This document shows positions 39,824 to 47,441 of a DNA stretch of 47,441 bases, piece after piece. Position numbers and translations under genes: made by a program. A model generated the notes under the pieces. The model was not told where the DNA came from, made no database searches, and worked only from the letters and a program-made list of their open reading frames with translations. Origin of the DNA: Bryobacterales bacterium (lineage in GTDB: Bacteria; Acidobacteriota; Terriglobia; Bryobacterales; Bryobacteraceae); assembly GCA_003142185.1 (NCBI GenBank), contig PLOR01000108.1, forward strand, positions 34,221 through 81,661, in the 5' to 3' direction. Each line of letters opens with the position of its first letter. Within the stretch, counting starts at the first letter, position 1.

Positions 39824-40960
39824 CTATGCAACCGGTGCTGCATCTGCGTACTTGCAGTAATGGGCGAGGCGCTCCGCAATGTGGCAGATATCGTCATCGG
39901 AGAGAAGTCCGTGCATTGGCAAGACAATGCCTCGACTGGAGAGCAAATCCGCCACGGGATGATGTGATCCCGGCTGGCGATACGGTGGAAGCACGTGCAT
40001 CGGGTAGAAGACGGGACGCGTCTCGATTCCGTCTGCTTCCAATCGCCTCATGAGATCGTCACGGTCGAGGCGCAAGGACGTCCGGAGGATGATAGCGTAC
40101 GACCAAAACGCATGCCTGGCCCAGGGCTCTTCGGACGGCAGGATCACAAAGTCCTCAAGAGAAGCTAATTGTGCACGGTACAGAGAGGCGAGCCGGAAGC
40201 GGTTCTCAAGGAATTGATCAATCTGCTCTAGTTGAGCGAGGCCGAGCGCCGCCGCGATGTTGGTCATACGGTAGTTGTAACCGATTGAAGGAAACCAATA
40301 GCGCCGACCGGGCTCCATTCCCTGACCGCGCAACAATCTGAGTCTGTCGGAAAGGCGCTTGTCGGAGGTAACGACCATGCCGCCCTCGCCGGTGGTGAGG
40401 ATCTTATTGCCATAGAAGCTGAACGTAGCAGCATCGCCCAGGGATCCAACCTTGCGACCGCGATAAAGCGCCCCGTGTGCCTCGGCCGCGTCCTCCACGA
40501 CGAACAGATCGTGCTTGCGTGCCACTTCCATGACGGCGTCCATGTCGGCCGGATGACCGTACAAATGGACGGCGATGATCCCTACCGATCGTTTCGTGAT
40601 GCAACGCTCGATTTGGTTGACGTCGAGTGCCATTGTCCTTTGCTCCGAATCGACGAATACCGGTTCGGCGCCGCAATAGCGGACAGCATTGGCTGTCGCC
40701 ACATACGTTAGTGTGGGCACGATGACCTCGTCCCCCGGCCCGACACCGAGGCCGGCCAGGGCGAGGTGGAGCGCACTTGTGCCATTGTTACACGAGACGC
40801 CATACTGCACTTCGCAGTATCGTGCAAAGTTTTCCTCGAATAGTGGAATGAACCGTCCGATCGACGAGACCCACCCGCTCTCCAGGCACTCCAGCACATA
40901 CTTCTTCTCGTTGCCCCCAAACACGGGATGAGCCACTGCAATGGTTTTCTGCTCAGTCAT
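39824..40960 (-). CDS. DegT-type aminotransferase, probable GDP-perosamine synthase
   Basis: A 378-residue PLP enzyme: NNGTSALHLALAGLGVGPGDEV (phosphate loop), VVEDAAEAHGALYRGRKVGS (Asp) and FSFYGNKILTTGEGGMV (Schiff-base Lys). The FSFYGNK and SGWVSSIG segments resemble GDP-perosamine synthase (PerA/RfbE). With gmd making GDP-4-keto-6-deoxymannose and a PerB-type acetyltransferase next door, the product would be GDP-perosamine; this is inferred from motifs and context. The ATG at 40960 has AGGAG at 6 bases and overlaps the acetyltransferase stop by 8 bases. Confidence 0.88.
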   Translation of the reverse strand: MTEQKTIAVAHPVFGGNEKKYVLECLESGWVSSIGRFIPLFEENFARYCEVQYGVSCNNGTSALHLALAGLGVGPGDEVIVPTLTYVATANAVRYCGAEPVFVDSEQRTMALDVNQIERCITKRSVGIIAVHLYGHPADMDAVMEVARKHDLFVVEDAAEAHGALYRGRKVGSLGDAATFSFYGNKILTTGEGGMVVTSDKRLSDRLRLLRGQGMEPGRRYWFPSIGYNYRMTNIAAALGLAQLEQIDQFLENRFRLASLYRAQLASLEDFVILPSEEPWARHAFWSYAIILRTSLRLDRDDLMRRLEADGIETRPVFYPMHVLPPYRQPGSHHPVADLLSSRGIVLPMHGLLSDDDICHIAERLAHYCKYADAAPVA

Positions 40961-41588
40961 GCTTTCTCCTAACCGTCGCCGGTACTCCCATTGCAACCAC
41001 GTGCTTGGGAACATCACGAACGACTACTGCTCCTGCCCCAATGGTGGTCCCCTCGCCGATCGAGATGCCCGGAATGACCCGGCTGCCAACTCCGAGGAGA
41101 ACCCAGTCTCCCACGCGCACGCAACCCGCGACAACTGCCCCGGGAGCGATGTGGGCACAGGCGCCGATCACACAGTCGTGATCCACGGAGGCATTCGTGT
41201 TGACGATAACTCCGTCCGAGATCTGCGCAGCAGCATTGATTATGGCACCCGGCAGCACAGCCACGCCTTCTCCAAGGACTGCGCGCGCGGAGATAACCGC
41301 ATGCGGGCTGATAACGTTGATGAGACCGAATCCGGACGCCCTCAATAAGTGAATGCATGCCTTCCGCCGCTCGTTCTCACCGACGGCTGCAAAGGCGAGT
41401 CGAACTCCTGACCGCAAGATCTCATCGAGAGCATCATCCGTTCCCAGGCGTGGATATCCGCAGAGCGTCTCCTGCGTTCCCTCCGGGCTCGTAAATCCTG
41501 CGATATCCACCTCGCCGATTCCTTCCAGAACATCGACGATCACCCTTGCGTGGCCCCCAGCACCGAGGATCACTACCCGCTCCTTCAA
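40953..41588 (-). CDS. NeuD/PerB-family sugar O/N-acetyltransferase
   Basis: A 211-residue acyltransferase: an N-terminal Rossmann-like sugar-binding domain (VVILGAGGHARVIVDVL) and a left-handed beta-helix of hexapeptide repeats (VINVISPHAVISARAVLGEGVAV to IGAGAVVVRDVPKHVVAMGVPA). The catalytic His is in the NASVDHDCVIG segment. In PerB this fold N-acetylates GDP-perosamine. The start is TTG at 41588, overlapping the FkbM stop as TTGA; a GGGAGG site 6 bases upstream supports it. Confidence 0.9.
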   Translation of the reverse strand: MKERVVILGAGGHARVIVDVLEGIGEVDIAGFTSPEGTQETLCGYPRLGTDDALDEILRSGVRLAFAAVGENERRKACIHLLRASGFGLINVISPHAVISARAVLGEGVAVLPGAIINAAAQISDGVIVNTNASVDHDCVIGACAHIAPGAVVAGCVRVGDWVLLGVGSRVIPGISIGEGTTIGAGAVVVRDVPKHVVAMGVPATVRRKHD

Positions 41589-43537
41589 CGAAGGCCTCCC
41601 GAAGGCTGGCCGTCGCGCGCAAGCTCAAGGTTGGCCGAAAACACCGCCTCGAGATCCTGGCGCGATGTATCCATAAGCTCGCCGGTCTCCTCATTGATTC
41701 GCCGGAAGCCAAATCCCAAAGAAGAAATCTCATCCAGAAACTCGCTTGGCTCGACGCCAGCGCGCCTGAGATGTTCGGGTGCGAATTCGAGAAGGATGCG
41801 AATATCGGGGTTACGTGCGATTGTTTCTTTCATTCCGCGAAGAATCAGCGGCTCGGCCCCCTCTGCATCGATCTTGACCACATCGACATGAGTCAATGCC
41901 TTGAGGACCTGGTCGAGGCTGACGGTGCGAACCTCCGTCCATTGACCGTGCTCCGCACCCCAGAAGAGAGTATTGTGACCGGAGTTGTTAGAGAAGATCG
42001 CGAGTTTCGCGATGCCAGCCTTATCGGTCACGGCAGCCTGGTTAAGCTCAATAACTCCAAGCTCCAGAAACCCGTTGACCTGGACGTTGTCCTTCAGGAT
42101 TTCGAAGGTGCGCGGCGCTGGCTCAAAACTGTACACCTTGCCTTGACCCCCAAGCAGTCTCGCCGCATGGAGAGTGTACATCCCAATGTTTGCTCCAACG
42201 TCCACCACCACCATCCCCGGTTTGACGAGGCTCCGAAAAACCCTCGTGGTGCCTGGCTCCAACACGCCACGGAATGCGTGGTGCGCCGCCAGTCGCCACT
42301 CTTCGCCGGGAACGCCAACGATGAAGCCATCGACTTCCGTGACCAGAACACGGCCCCCGGCTGAAAGGATTGGAGGATGGGAATGACGCCTGAGTTCAGT
42401 AAGTTCGAGCGCCATACGTTTGTGCGAATCGGCCGTCAGTTCTTGAAAGGCGTCCAACTGCGCAAGCAGCCCCTTGTGATCGGTCTCAATCCGTTCGAGA
42501 CGACTCCGATCATGGTCCGAAGCAGCCCGAATTATCGCCTGTTCCCGCGCAAGGTCGGAGTTGTCCGAGCGTAGCCCTCCGATGAGGTCCACGCCCTTTT
42601 CGATTCGCGCCGAGACTCCGACTGTCGCAGTCTCAATGCCAGAAAGAAGCACGCGCACGTCGTCCAACTGCTCAAGCAGCTTCTTCTGCCCGCTCTCAAC
42701 CAGTGCTAGGCGATGACAACATTGATCGACGAGAATCTGAACCTGGGTTTGTTCTCGGCGGAGCTCGGACTGCTCCGAGCGAAGACCGCCGATGAGATCC
42801 AGACCGCGTTCCATCCTGGCTGCGACTTCAGCTCCCGCTGTCGTAATCGTGGTAATCTCGCGATTAAGGGGCTCGCAGACTCGCACGAGTTGCTCTTCGT
42901 GTGTCTCGATCATGGCATCGAAGCGATTCTCGACCGCGACCCGAAGCTGACTGTGCCGTTCTTGCAGATCGGCGACATAAGTATCGAACTTCGTAGACAA
43001 GGTGCAGAGAGCTTCATCGGTCTTCGAGGAAAGGCGATCAGTCCTCTCGACGAGCTCTCGTAGCACGAAATCGAGCTTGTGGCCCAGAGATTCGAAGGGG
43101 GTGTAGAGTATCCATCTCACCGTCTCGCGAAGGCGCGCTGTCAAACGCGACACAATCCGACGCAGCGAGGGAAAGGCCGCGCGGCCGCCGCGTGGAGACA
43201 CCGATTCTGGAACTCCGGTGAAGCAGGCTCCCGTTCGTCTTGCCTCGGGTGAGTTAATGAGGTGCAGCACAACAACCCGCCGGGGGATGTGGCTGTGGAG
43301 CATTTCAAGGTAGTTGATGAAGCCAACAGCATCGCACTCACGCCCGAGTATTCTTCGGTAAGCCTCTTGTAGGAACCGGTCATCTTCACTTACCTGCCAG
43401 AGGCCGCTGAGATCCGTCGGACCGCGTCCGGTCGAGTTGACTCCCCGATGATCGTCCTGGTTGCCACTGCGATGGGTTGCCCCGGTGGACAGTAGTGCCC
43501 GTATCCGTTTTCTGAAGAGAGCTTCCGAGAATTCCAA
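41585..43537 (-). CDS. Three-part protein: DUF4214-like domain, long coiled coil, FkbM methyltransferase
   Basis: A 650-residue protein. Residues 51-100 (DDRFLQEAYRRILGRECDA, VGFINYLEML) match DUF4214-type repeats found in glycan and surface proteins. Residues about 150-385 are predicted coiled coil; RMERGLDLIGGLRSEQSE at 241 recurs as RIEKGVDLIGGLRSDNSD at 311, an offset of exactly 70 residues (10 heptads). The C-terminal part is an FkbM methyltransferase (VVDVGANIGMYTLHAA at 445-460; VDVVKIDAEGAE). The coiled coil probably sets a distance or oligomer state, as chain-length rulers do in some polysaccharide terminators. The start is TTG at 43537 with GAGGTGA upstream. First gene of the leftward glycan operon. 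Confidence 0.85.
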   Translation of the reverse strand: MEFSEALFRKRIRALLSTGATHRSGNQDDHRGVNSTGRGPTDLSGLWQVSEDDRFLQEAYRRILGRECDAVGFINYLEMLHSHIPRRVVVLHLINSPEARRTGACFTGVPESVSPRGGRAAFPSLRRIVSRLTARLRETVRWILYTPFESLGHKLDFVLRELVERTDRLSSKTDEALCTLSTKFDTYVADLQERHSQLRVAVENRFDAMIETHEEQLVRVCEPLNREITTITTAGAEVAARMERGLDLIGGLRSEQSELRREQTQVQILVDQCCHRLALVESGQKKLLEQLDDVRVLLSGIETATVGVSARIEKGVDLIGGLRSDNSDLAREQAIIRAASDHDRSRLERIETDHKGLLAQLDAFQELTADSHKRMALELTELRRHSHPPILSAGGRVLVTEVDGFIVGVPGEEWRLAAHHAFRGVLEPGTTRVFRSLVKPGMVVVDVGANIGMYTLHAARLLGGQGKVYSFEPAPRTFEILKDNVQVNGFLELGVIELNQAAVTDKAGIAKLAIFSNNSGHNTLFWGAEHGQWTEVRTVSLDQVLKALTHVDVVKIDAEGAEPLILRGMKETIARNPDIRILLEFAPEHLRRAGVEPSEFLDEISSLGFGFRRINEETGELMDTSRQDLEAVFSANLELARDGQPSGGLR

Positions 43538-43605
43538 GCATCACCTCACCCTGCACGCCGCTCGAAAGGGACGCTTTGCGCCAAGCTGCTGTATTGAAAC
43601 CCCCT

Positions 43606-43614
43606 ATTCTAGCA
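43606..43614 (-). promoter_or_regulatory. Extended -10 promoter of the leftward glycan operon
   Basis: On the minus strand TGC-TAGAAT (43614-43606) is an extended -10 element with 5 of 6 consensus bases. No -35 is apparent, as usual for this class. Transcription from about 43599 gives a leader of some 60 bases to the TTG start at 43537. Confidence 0.42.
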
Positions 43615-44043
43615 TGAGAAGAAAACCCCCATGCTCTCGCTGAGTCTTGCTTAACGCAGGATGGGTCTGAAGGCAGGTTGGCTCATGCTGGAGATTGAAT
43701 GTCAGCACGCAAGGCGGGCGTAGGTGACGCGACCGGCGGCCCAGTACCCCAGTACAGCGAAGTGAAGCCCGCCGACGACCGCCGCCACCTCTTCCAAGGC
43801 GTCCAGCCAAGCGGCTGCTCCGGGAGGCAAGGGGGTGCATTTCCGATGCCGCCGGTCCGGTGGCGTTGCCGCGGGTGACGTAGGCGCCAAAATCTCTCGA
43901 CCAGGGCGCGGAACAGCCGCGCTCTTCCCGAAGCTGAGGAAGACTTCCACAGTCCTCGTTTTCGGTGCTCACGTGGCGCGTTCCTTCACTCGGTTACGAA
44001 TGTGACCAATCAGATTGTCGGATATATTTATCCTCTTTTATCC

Positions 44044-44072
44044 TTGACTTTGATAACGCTTTGGGCGATAGT
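44044..44072 (+). promoter_or_regulatory. Candidate promoter of the NHL-repeat gene
   Basis: TTGACT (44044-44049), a 17-base spacer and GATAGT (44067-44072) in the AT-rich part of the gap. The predicted leader would be about 145 bases to the GTG at 44226. Confidence 0.33.
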
Positions 44073-44225
44073 TATTTCTTATTTGCCCCCGGAGTATGGG
44101 TGTGCTGTGCATGGTCTTTTCACGTCGCCCGCCGGGCTCGAAACCGCGTGATGCGGTCCTGAGTTAATGCTATCCGCAGGCGCGAATTCTGGCGTGCGCA
44201 TCAGCGCCAGACCCGGAGGTACGCC

Positions 44226-47200
44226 GTGAATAAGGCTCTACTAAGAATCCTGTTGGTACTGGGGATGGTGTGCGCCAGCGCTGCCACGCTGGTTGGCCAG
44301 CAGTATGTCATTTCCACTGTGGCCGGAGGTGTCGTCCCCGCCACGCCAGGAGCCGCGCTGAATACCTCCGTCGGGCAGCCGCTGTTTGCGGTTGCGGACG
44401 CCAGTGGCAACGTTTACTTCAGCAGTGACCTCAACTGCGTCTTCGAGCTCAGCCCGGTTGGCACGCTTACGCGAGTGGCTGGCACGTGCGGCGCCTTCGC
44501 CTATTCGGGCGACGGCGGACCCGCCACCAGTGCTCAGTTGAGCAACCTGCGTGGGCTCGCATTCGATTCTTCCGGCAACCTCTACATCGCCGATAGCGGC
44601 AACGGCCGTGTGCGAATGGTGTCCACCAGCGGAACGATTACCACCGTGGCGGGTGGGAACTGCTGCTCCCTGGGTGACGGCGGTCCGGCCGTGGATGCCT
44701 GGCTGAATTGGCCGACCGACGTGGCAGTGGACACTTCCGGCAACCTGTACATCGCGGATTCGAACAATAACCGAATTCGCAAGGTCGGGACGAGCGGCAT
44801 CATTACGACGGTGGCAGGCACGGGTGTCTGGGGCTACTCCGGAGATGGCCAGGCCGCGACTGGCGCCCAACTCGCCTCTCCGCAAGGCGTGGCCGTGGAT
44901 GGCCTGGGCAACCTTTTTATCGGGGATACGAACAACAATCGCGTGCGCGAAGTTTCCGTCGGCGGAATCATCACCACCGTGGCGGGCAGTGGCAGTTGCT
45001 GTACCCTTGGGGATGGCGGTCCGGCCACGGCCGCCTGGCTCAATAATCCGGTCCACGTGATCGTGGACGGCCAGGGCAACCTCTATATCGCGGATCAGTA
45101 CAACCAGAGGATTCGCAAAGTCTCCAGCGGCACGATTACCACAATTGCGGGCTCGGGAAATTATGGGTACGCGGGGGACGGCGGGCAGGCGACCAGCGCC
45201 TCCTTGGCAAGTCCCTGGGGCATGGCCCTCAACTCCGCGGGCGACCTCTACATCGCGGACCATTACAACTGGCGTGTCCGCGAGGTTTCGACGAGCGGCG
45301 TGATCACCACCGTGGCGGGGAACGGAAGCGAGAACTTCTCCGGCGATGGCGGACCTGCAATCGCCGGCGGGCTTGCTAGTCCGTTAGGTGTGGCAGTAGA
45401 TGCCTCAGGCAACTTCTACGTCGCCGACACCCAGAACAACCGCATTCGCAAGATCTCCTCGAGCGGCACCATCACCACGGTTGCGGGCAACGGGATCCAG
45501 GGTTTCTGGGGGGACGGTGGCCTTGCGACAAACGCTCAACTGAATGCCCCCGGCGGCGTACTAGTCGACTCGATCGGCAACCTCTACATCGCCGACACCA
45601 ACAACTGCCGCGTTCGCGAAGTCTCAACCAGCGGGATCATCACCACAGTTGCCGGCAACGGCGGTTGCGGCGAGTCCGGGGATGGCGGCTCGTCGACCAG
45701 CGCGCACCTGGCGTGGCCGCACAGCCTAGCTATGGACGCCTTGGGTAATCTCTACGTCTCGGACCAAGGAGGACACAGCACGGTGCGCAAGATCACCACC
45801 GAAGGAGTTATTTCGACGGTGGCGGGCAACGGAACCAGCGGATACTCGGGAGACGGTGGACTCGCCACCAGCGCCGAGCTCAACTCTCCGACGGGGCTGG
45901 CCGTGGATTCGAGTGGGAACCTCTATATCGCCGATACAAACAACCAGCGCATTCGAGAGGTGTCCGCGGCAAGTGGGAACATCAGTACCGTCGCCGGCGA
46001 TGGAAATTGCTGCTTCTGGGGGGATGGCGGGGCTGCCACCAGCGCGTACCTGAGCGGGCCGCAGGGCATTGCCGTTGATGCGGCGGGAAACCTCTATATC
46101 GCCGATACGAACAATCAGCGAATTCGCAAGGTTTCCTCCGGAATCATTAGCACGATTGCCGGCACCGGCGGCTACGGGTTCGCCGGCGACGGCGGAGCAG
46201 CTACCAGCGCGCTCCTGGCCAATCCGATGGGTCTCGCCGTGAATTCCTCCGGCGATGTTTACTTGGCCGACTATTCCAACAACGCCATTCGTCTCCTCCA
46301 GCCGGTTGCCGCACTGCCGGTGCTTAGCATCACCAAGACCCACACCAGCATTACGCAGGGGCAGAGCGGTGCCACCTACACCATTACCGTGAGCAATGCG
46401 GCGTCCGCAGGACCGACCGTCGACACTGTGACTGTCACCGATATTCCGCCGGCTGCGCTGACCCTGGTGTCGATGTCCGGCACGGGATGGACCTGCTCCG
46501 TTAGTTCCTGCTCGCGGAGCGATGCGCTGAGTCCCGGCGCCAGCTATCCGTCAATCACTGTGACGGTGAATGTGGCCGCCAGCGCTCCCTATCAGGTGAC
46601 CAATCAGGCCAGCGTGTCTGGCGGAGGATCGGCTCCCGCCAGCGTAAGCGATGCGGCCAATGCGGTGGGGCCTCCCGCCGTGCCCGATCTCATCTTCCCC
46701 GAAAACGGCGCCACCGGGACCTCCCTTACGCCGGGACTGAGCTGGGAAGATGCCACCGGAGCCACTTCTTATGACGTCTACCTCGGCACGACATCGACGC
46801 CGCCACTCGTCCTGAACACGACCGCGACGCTCTATCAGCCGGCAGGTCTCGCGGCCAATACCACCTATATCTGGGTCGTCGTGGCAAAGGACGCCGCCGG
46901 CACGAGCAACTCGGCAACCTGGTCGTTCACGACCGGGGCCAGCGCTACGCTGCCCGTTCCGCCATACATCATTACAACGGTGGCAGGCGGTGCGCCGCCG
47001 CCCACCCCGCTGGCAGCCACTGCCGCGGCTGTCGGCCAAACCAGCGGTGTCACGACCGATGCGGCCGGCAACCTGTATTTCAGCAGCACTTACCTCGGCA
47101 GCGTCTTCAAGATGGACGCCAGCGGGACGCTCACGCTCGTGGCGGGAACCGGCCGCGTCGGCTATTCGGGTGACGGCGGAGCAGCCACCAGCGCCCAACT

Positions 47201-47441
47201 GAACCGTCCAGGCGGGCTGGCATTCGATTCTCAGGGCAACCTGTACATCGCGGACTCGGGCAACAACCGGATTCGCCAGGTGTCGACCAGCGGGATCATT
47301 ACCACCGTGGCCGGCAGCGGGTCCTGCTGCAACCTGGGGGATGGCGGACCTGCCACCAGTGCATGGATCAACATCCCCCAGGACGTGACGGTGGATGGCC
47401 AGGGCAATCTTTATTTTCGCCTCGTCGGGGGAATCTGTGGG
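44226..47441 (+). CDS. Secreted NHL-repeat protein with DUF11-like and fibronectin-like domains (incomplete at right edge)
   Basis: At least 1072 codons without a stop. GTG start at 44226 with GGAGG upstream; signal peptide MNKALLRILLVLGMVCASAA. Residues about 25-695 hold roughly eleven NHL units of about 55-60 residues with a repeated theme: GDGG-x-AT, a leucine/proline step, AVD-x-x-GNLYIADT-x-NNRIRKVS and ITTVAG, which form beta-propeller blades. Then a DUF11-type beta domain (LSITKTHTSITQGQSGATYTI...), a fibronectin-III-like segment (GLSWEDATGATSYDVYLG) and a second NHL series from about residue 915. Such proteins are probably extracellular binding or adhesive scaffolds. Just before the edge the reading turns atypical after LYF (see findings). 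Confidence 0.88.
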   Translation, partial: MNKALLRILLVLGMVCASAATLVGQQYVISTVAGGVVPATPGAALNTSVGQPLFAVADASGNVYFSSDLNCVFELSPVGTLTRVAGTCGAFAYSGDGGPATSAQLSNLRGLAFDSSGNLYIADSGNGRVRMVSTSGTITTVAGGNCCSLGDGGPAVDAWLNWPTDVAVDTSGNLYIADSNNNRIRKVGTSGIITTVAGTGVWGYSGDGQAATGAQLASPQGVAVDGLGNLFIGDTNNNRVREVSVGGIITTVAGSGSCCTLGDGGPATAAWLNNPVHVIVDGQGNLYIADQYNQRIRKVSSGTITTIAGSGNYGYAGDGGQATSASLASPWGMALNSAGDLYIADHYNWRVREVSTSGVITTVAGNGSENFSGDGGPAIAGGLASPLGVAVDASGNFYVADTQNNRIRKISSSGTITTVAGNGIQGFWGDGGLATNAQLNAPGGVLVDSIGNLYIADTNNCRVREVSTSGIITTVAGNGGCGESGDGGSSTSAHLAWPHSLAMDALGNLYVSDQGGHSTVRKITTEGVISTVAGNGTSGYSGDGGLATSAELNSPTGLAVDSSGNLYIADTNNQRIREVSAASGNISTVAGDGNCCFWGDGGAATSAYLSGPQGIAVDAAGNLYIADTNNQRIRKVSSGIISTIAGTGGYGFAGDGGAATSALLANPMGLAVNSSGDVYLADYSNNAIRLLQPVAALPVLSITKTHTSITQGQSGATYTITVSNAASAGPTVDTVTVTDIPPAALTLVSMSGTGWTCSVSSCSRSDALSPGASYPSITVTVNVAASAPYQVTNQASVSGGGSAPASVSDAANAVGPPAVPDLIFPENGATGTSLTPGLSWEDATGATSYDVYLGTTSTPPLVLNTTATLYQPAGLAANTTYIWVVVAKDAAGTSNSATWSFTTGASATLPVPPYIITTVAGGAPPPTPLAATAAAVGQTSGVTTDAAGNLYFSSTYLGSVFKMDASGTLTLVAGTGRVGYSGDGGAATSAQLNRPGGLAFDSQGNLYIADSGNNRIRQVSTSGIITTVAGSGSCCNLGDGGPATSAWINIPQDVTVDGQGNLYFRLVGGICG

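Larger units (their letters stand above)
43541..44225. other. 685-base intergenic region; possible gene remnant
   Basis: Apart from the promoters listed, there is no convincing gene. On the minus strand, 43702-43950 encodes 82 residues ending WLDALEEVAAVVGGLHFAV LGYWAAGRV in amphipathic or membrane-like style, which might be the tail of a lost membrane protein; it has no ribosome site and no recognised family. The segment 44020-44090 is AT-rich compared with the surroundings. Confidence 0.35.

Noticed and set aside
44241-47198. Several minus-strand frames (up to 340 codons) with repetitive sequence opposite the NHL gene
   Set aside because: Their repeats mirror the NHL blades of the plus strand. 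The plus frame is open for 1072 codons with a signal peptide.

Overview
The window looks like a chromosomal piece of an Acidobacteriota genome, most likely of the Solibacter/Bryobacter type. The basis is high-GC coding sequence, an 810-residue ADOP-type MacB/FtsX permease, a secreted domain I associate with Solibacter-like genomes, NHL-repeat secreted giants and many multihaem cytochromes. This placement is inference; no rRNA or other marker gene is present.

Layout. (1) 1-4002, minus strand: nifH-nifD-nifK and the first codons of nifE, a molybdenum nitrogenase operon of the anaerobe-like type (short NifK, NifD with a C-terminal insertion). (2) 4469-7895, plus strand: three translationally coupled nucleotide-sugar genes (CapD-like dehydratase, NeuC-type 2-epimerase, DegT aminotransferase), converging on a methyltransferase. 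(3) 8728-14228: two small envelope genes, a 19-haem cytochrome c fused to a membrane cytochrome b, two secreted proteins and a remnant of a D-aminoacylase-like gene. (4) 14304-19532, minus: alpha/beta hydrolase, LytS-like kinase and LytTR regulator in one overlapping operon, then the ADOP permease. (5) 20004-23352: a small CxxC protein, a Tat-exported M19-type protein with altered metal ligands, and a polytopic membrane protein. (6) 23622-30379: a self-contained electron-transfer locus. A sensor kinase with a predicted periplasmic c-haem site and an NtrC-family regulator are divergent from an operon of a small membrane protein, a cyclic-nucleotide-binding-domain protein, a tetrahaem cytochrome, a four-cluster ferredoxin and an NrfD-like quinone-interacting membrane protein. 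The gap between them holds two tandem TGAC-N5-GTCA dyads and a GG-N10-GC sigma-54 promoter, so the circuit can be read from the DNA.

(7) 30494-33334: an insertion-sequence scar. A secreted-protein gene is frameshifted and cut off at an IS630 fragment, which is itself cut by a complete 1721-bp ISNCY-type element with 48-49 bp inverted repeats and a 15-bp (up to 17-bp) target duplication. (8) 33373-43537: a surface-glycan region with gmd, a methyltransferase, a lipoprotein, and a leftward operon (FkbM methyltransferase, NeuD/PerB-type acetyltransferase, DegT aminotransferase, three glycosyltransferases). Gmd, the aminotransferase and the acetyltransferase together would make GDP-N-acetylperosamine or a close relative. 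(9) 44226 to the right edge: an NHL-repeat secreted protein that continues out of the window.

The strongest candidate for something worth following up is the haem-sensor/sigma-54/NrfD circuit in region 6. Next are the 19-haem cytochrome c-b fusion, which carries an internal 245-residue duplication, and the structured non-coding segment inside the ISNCY element.
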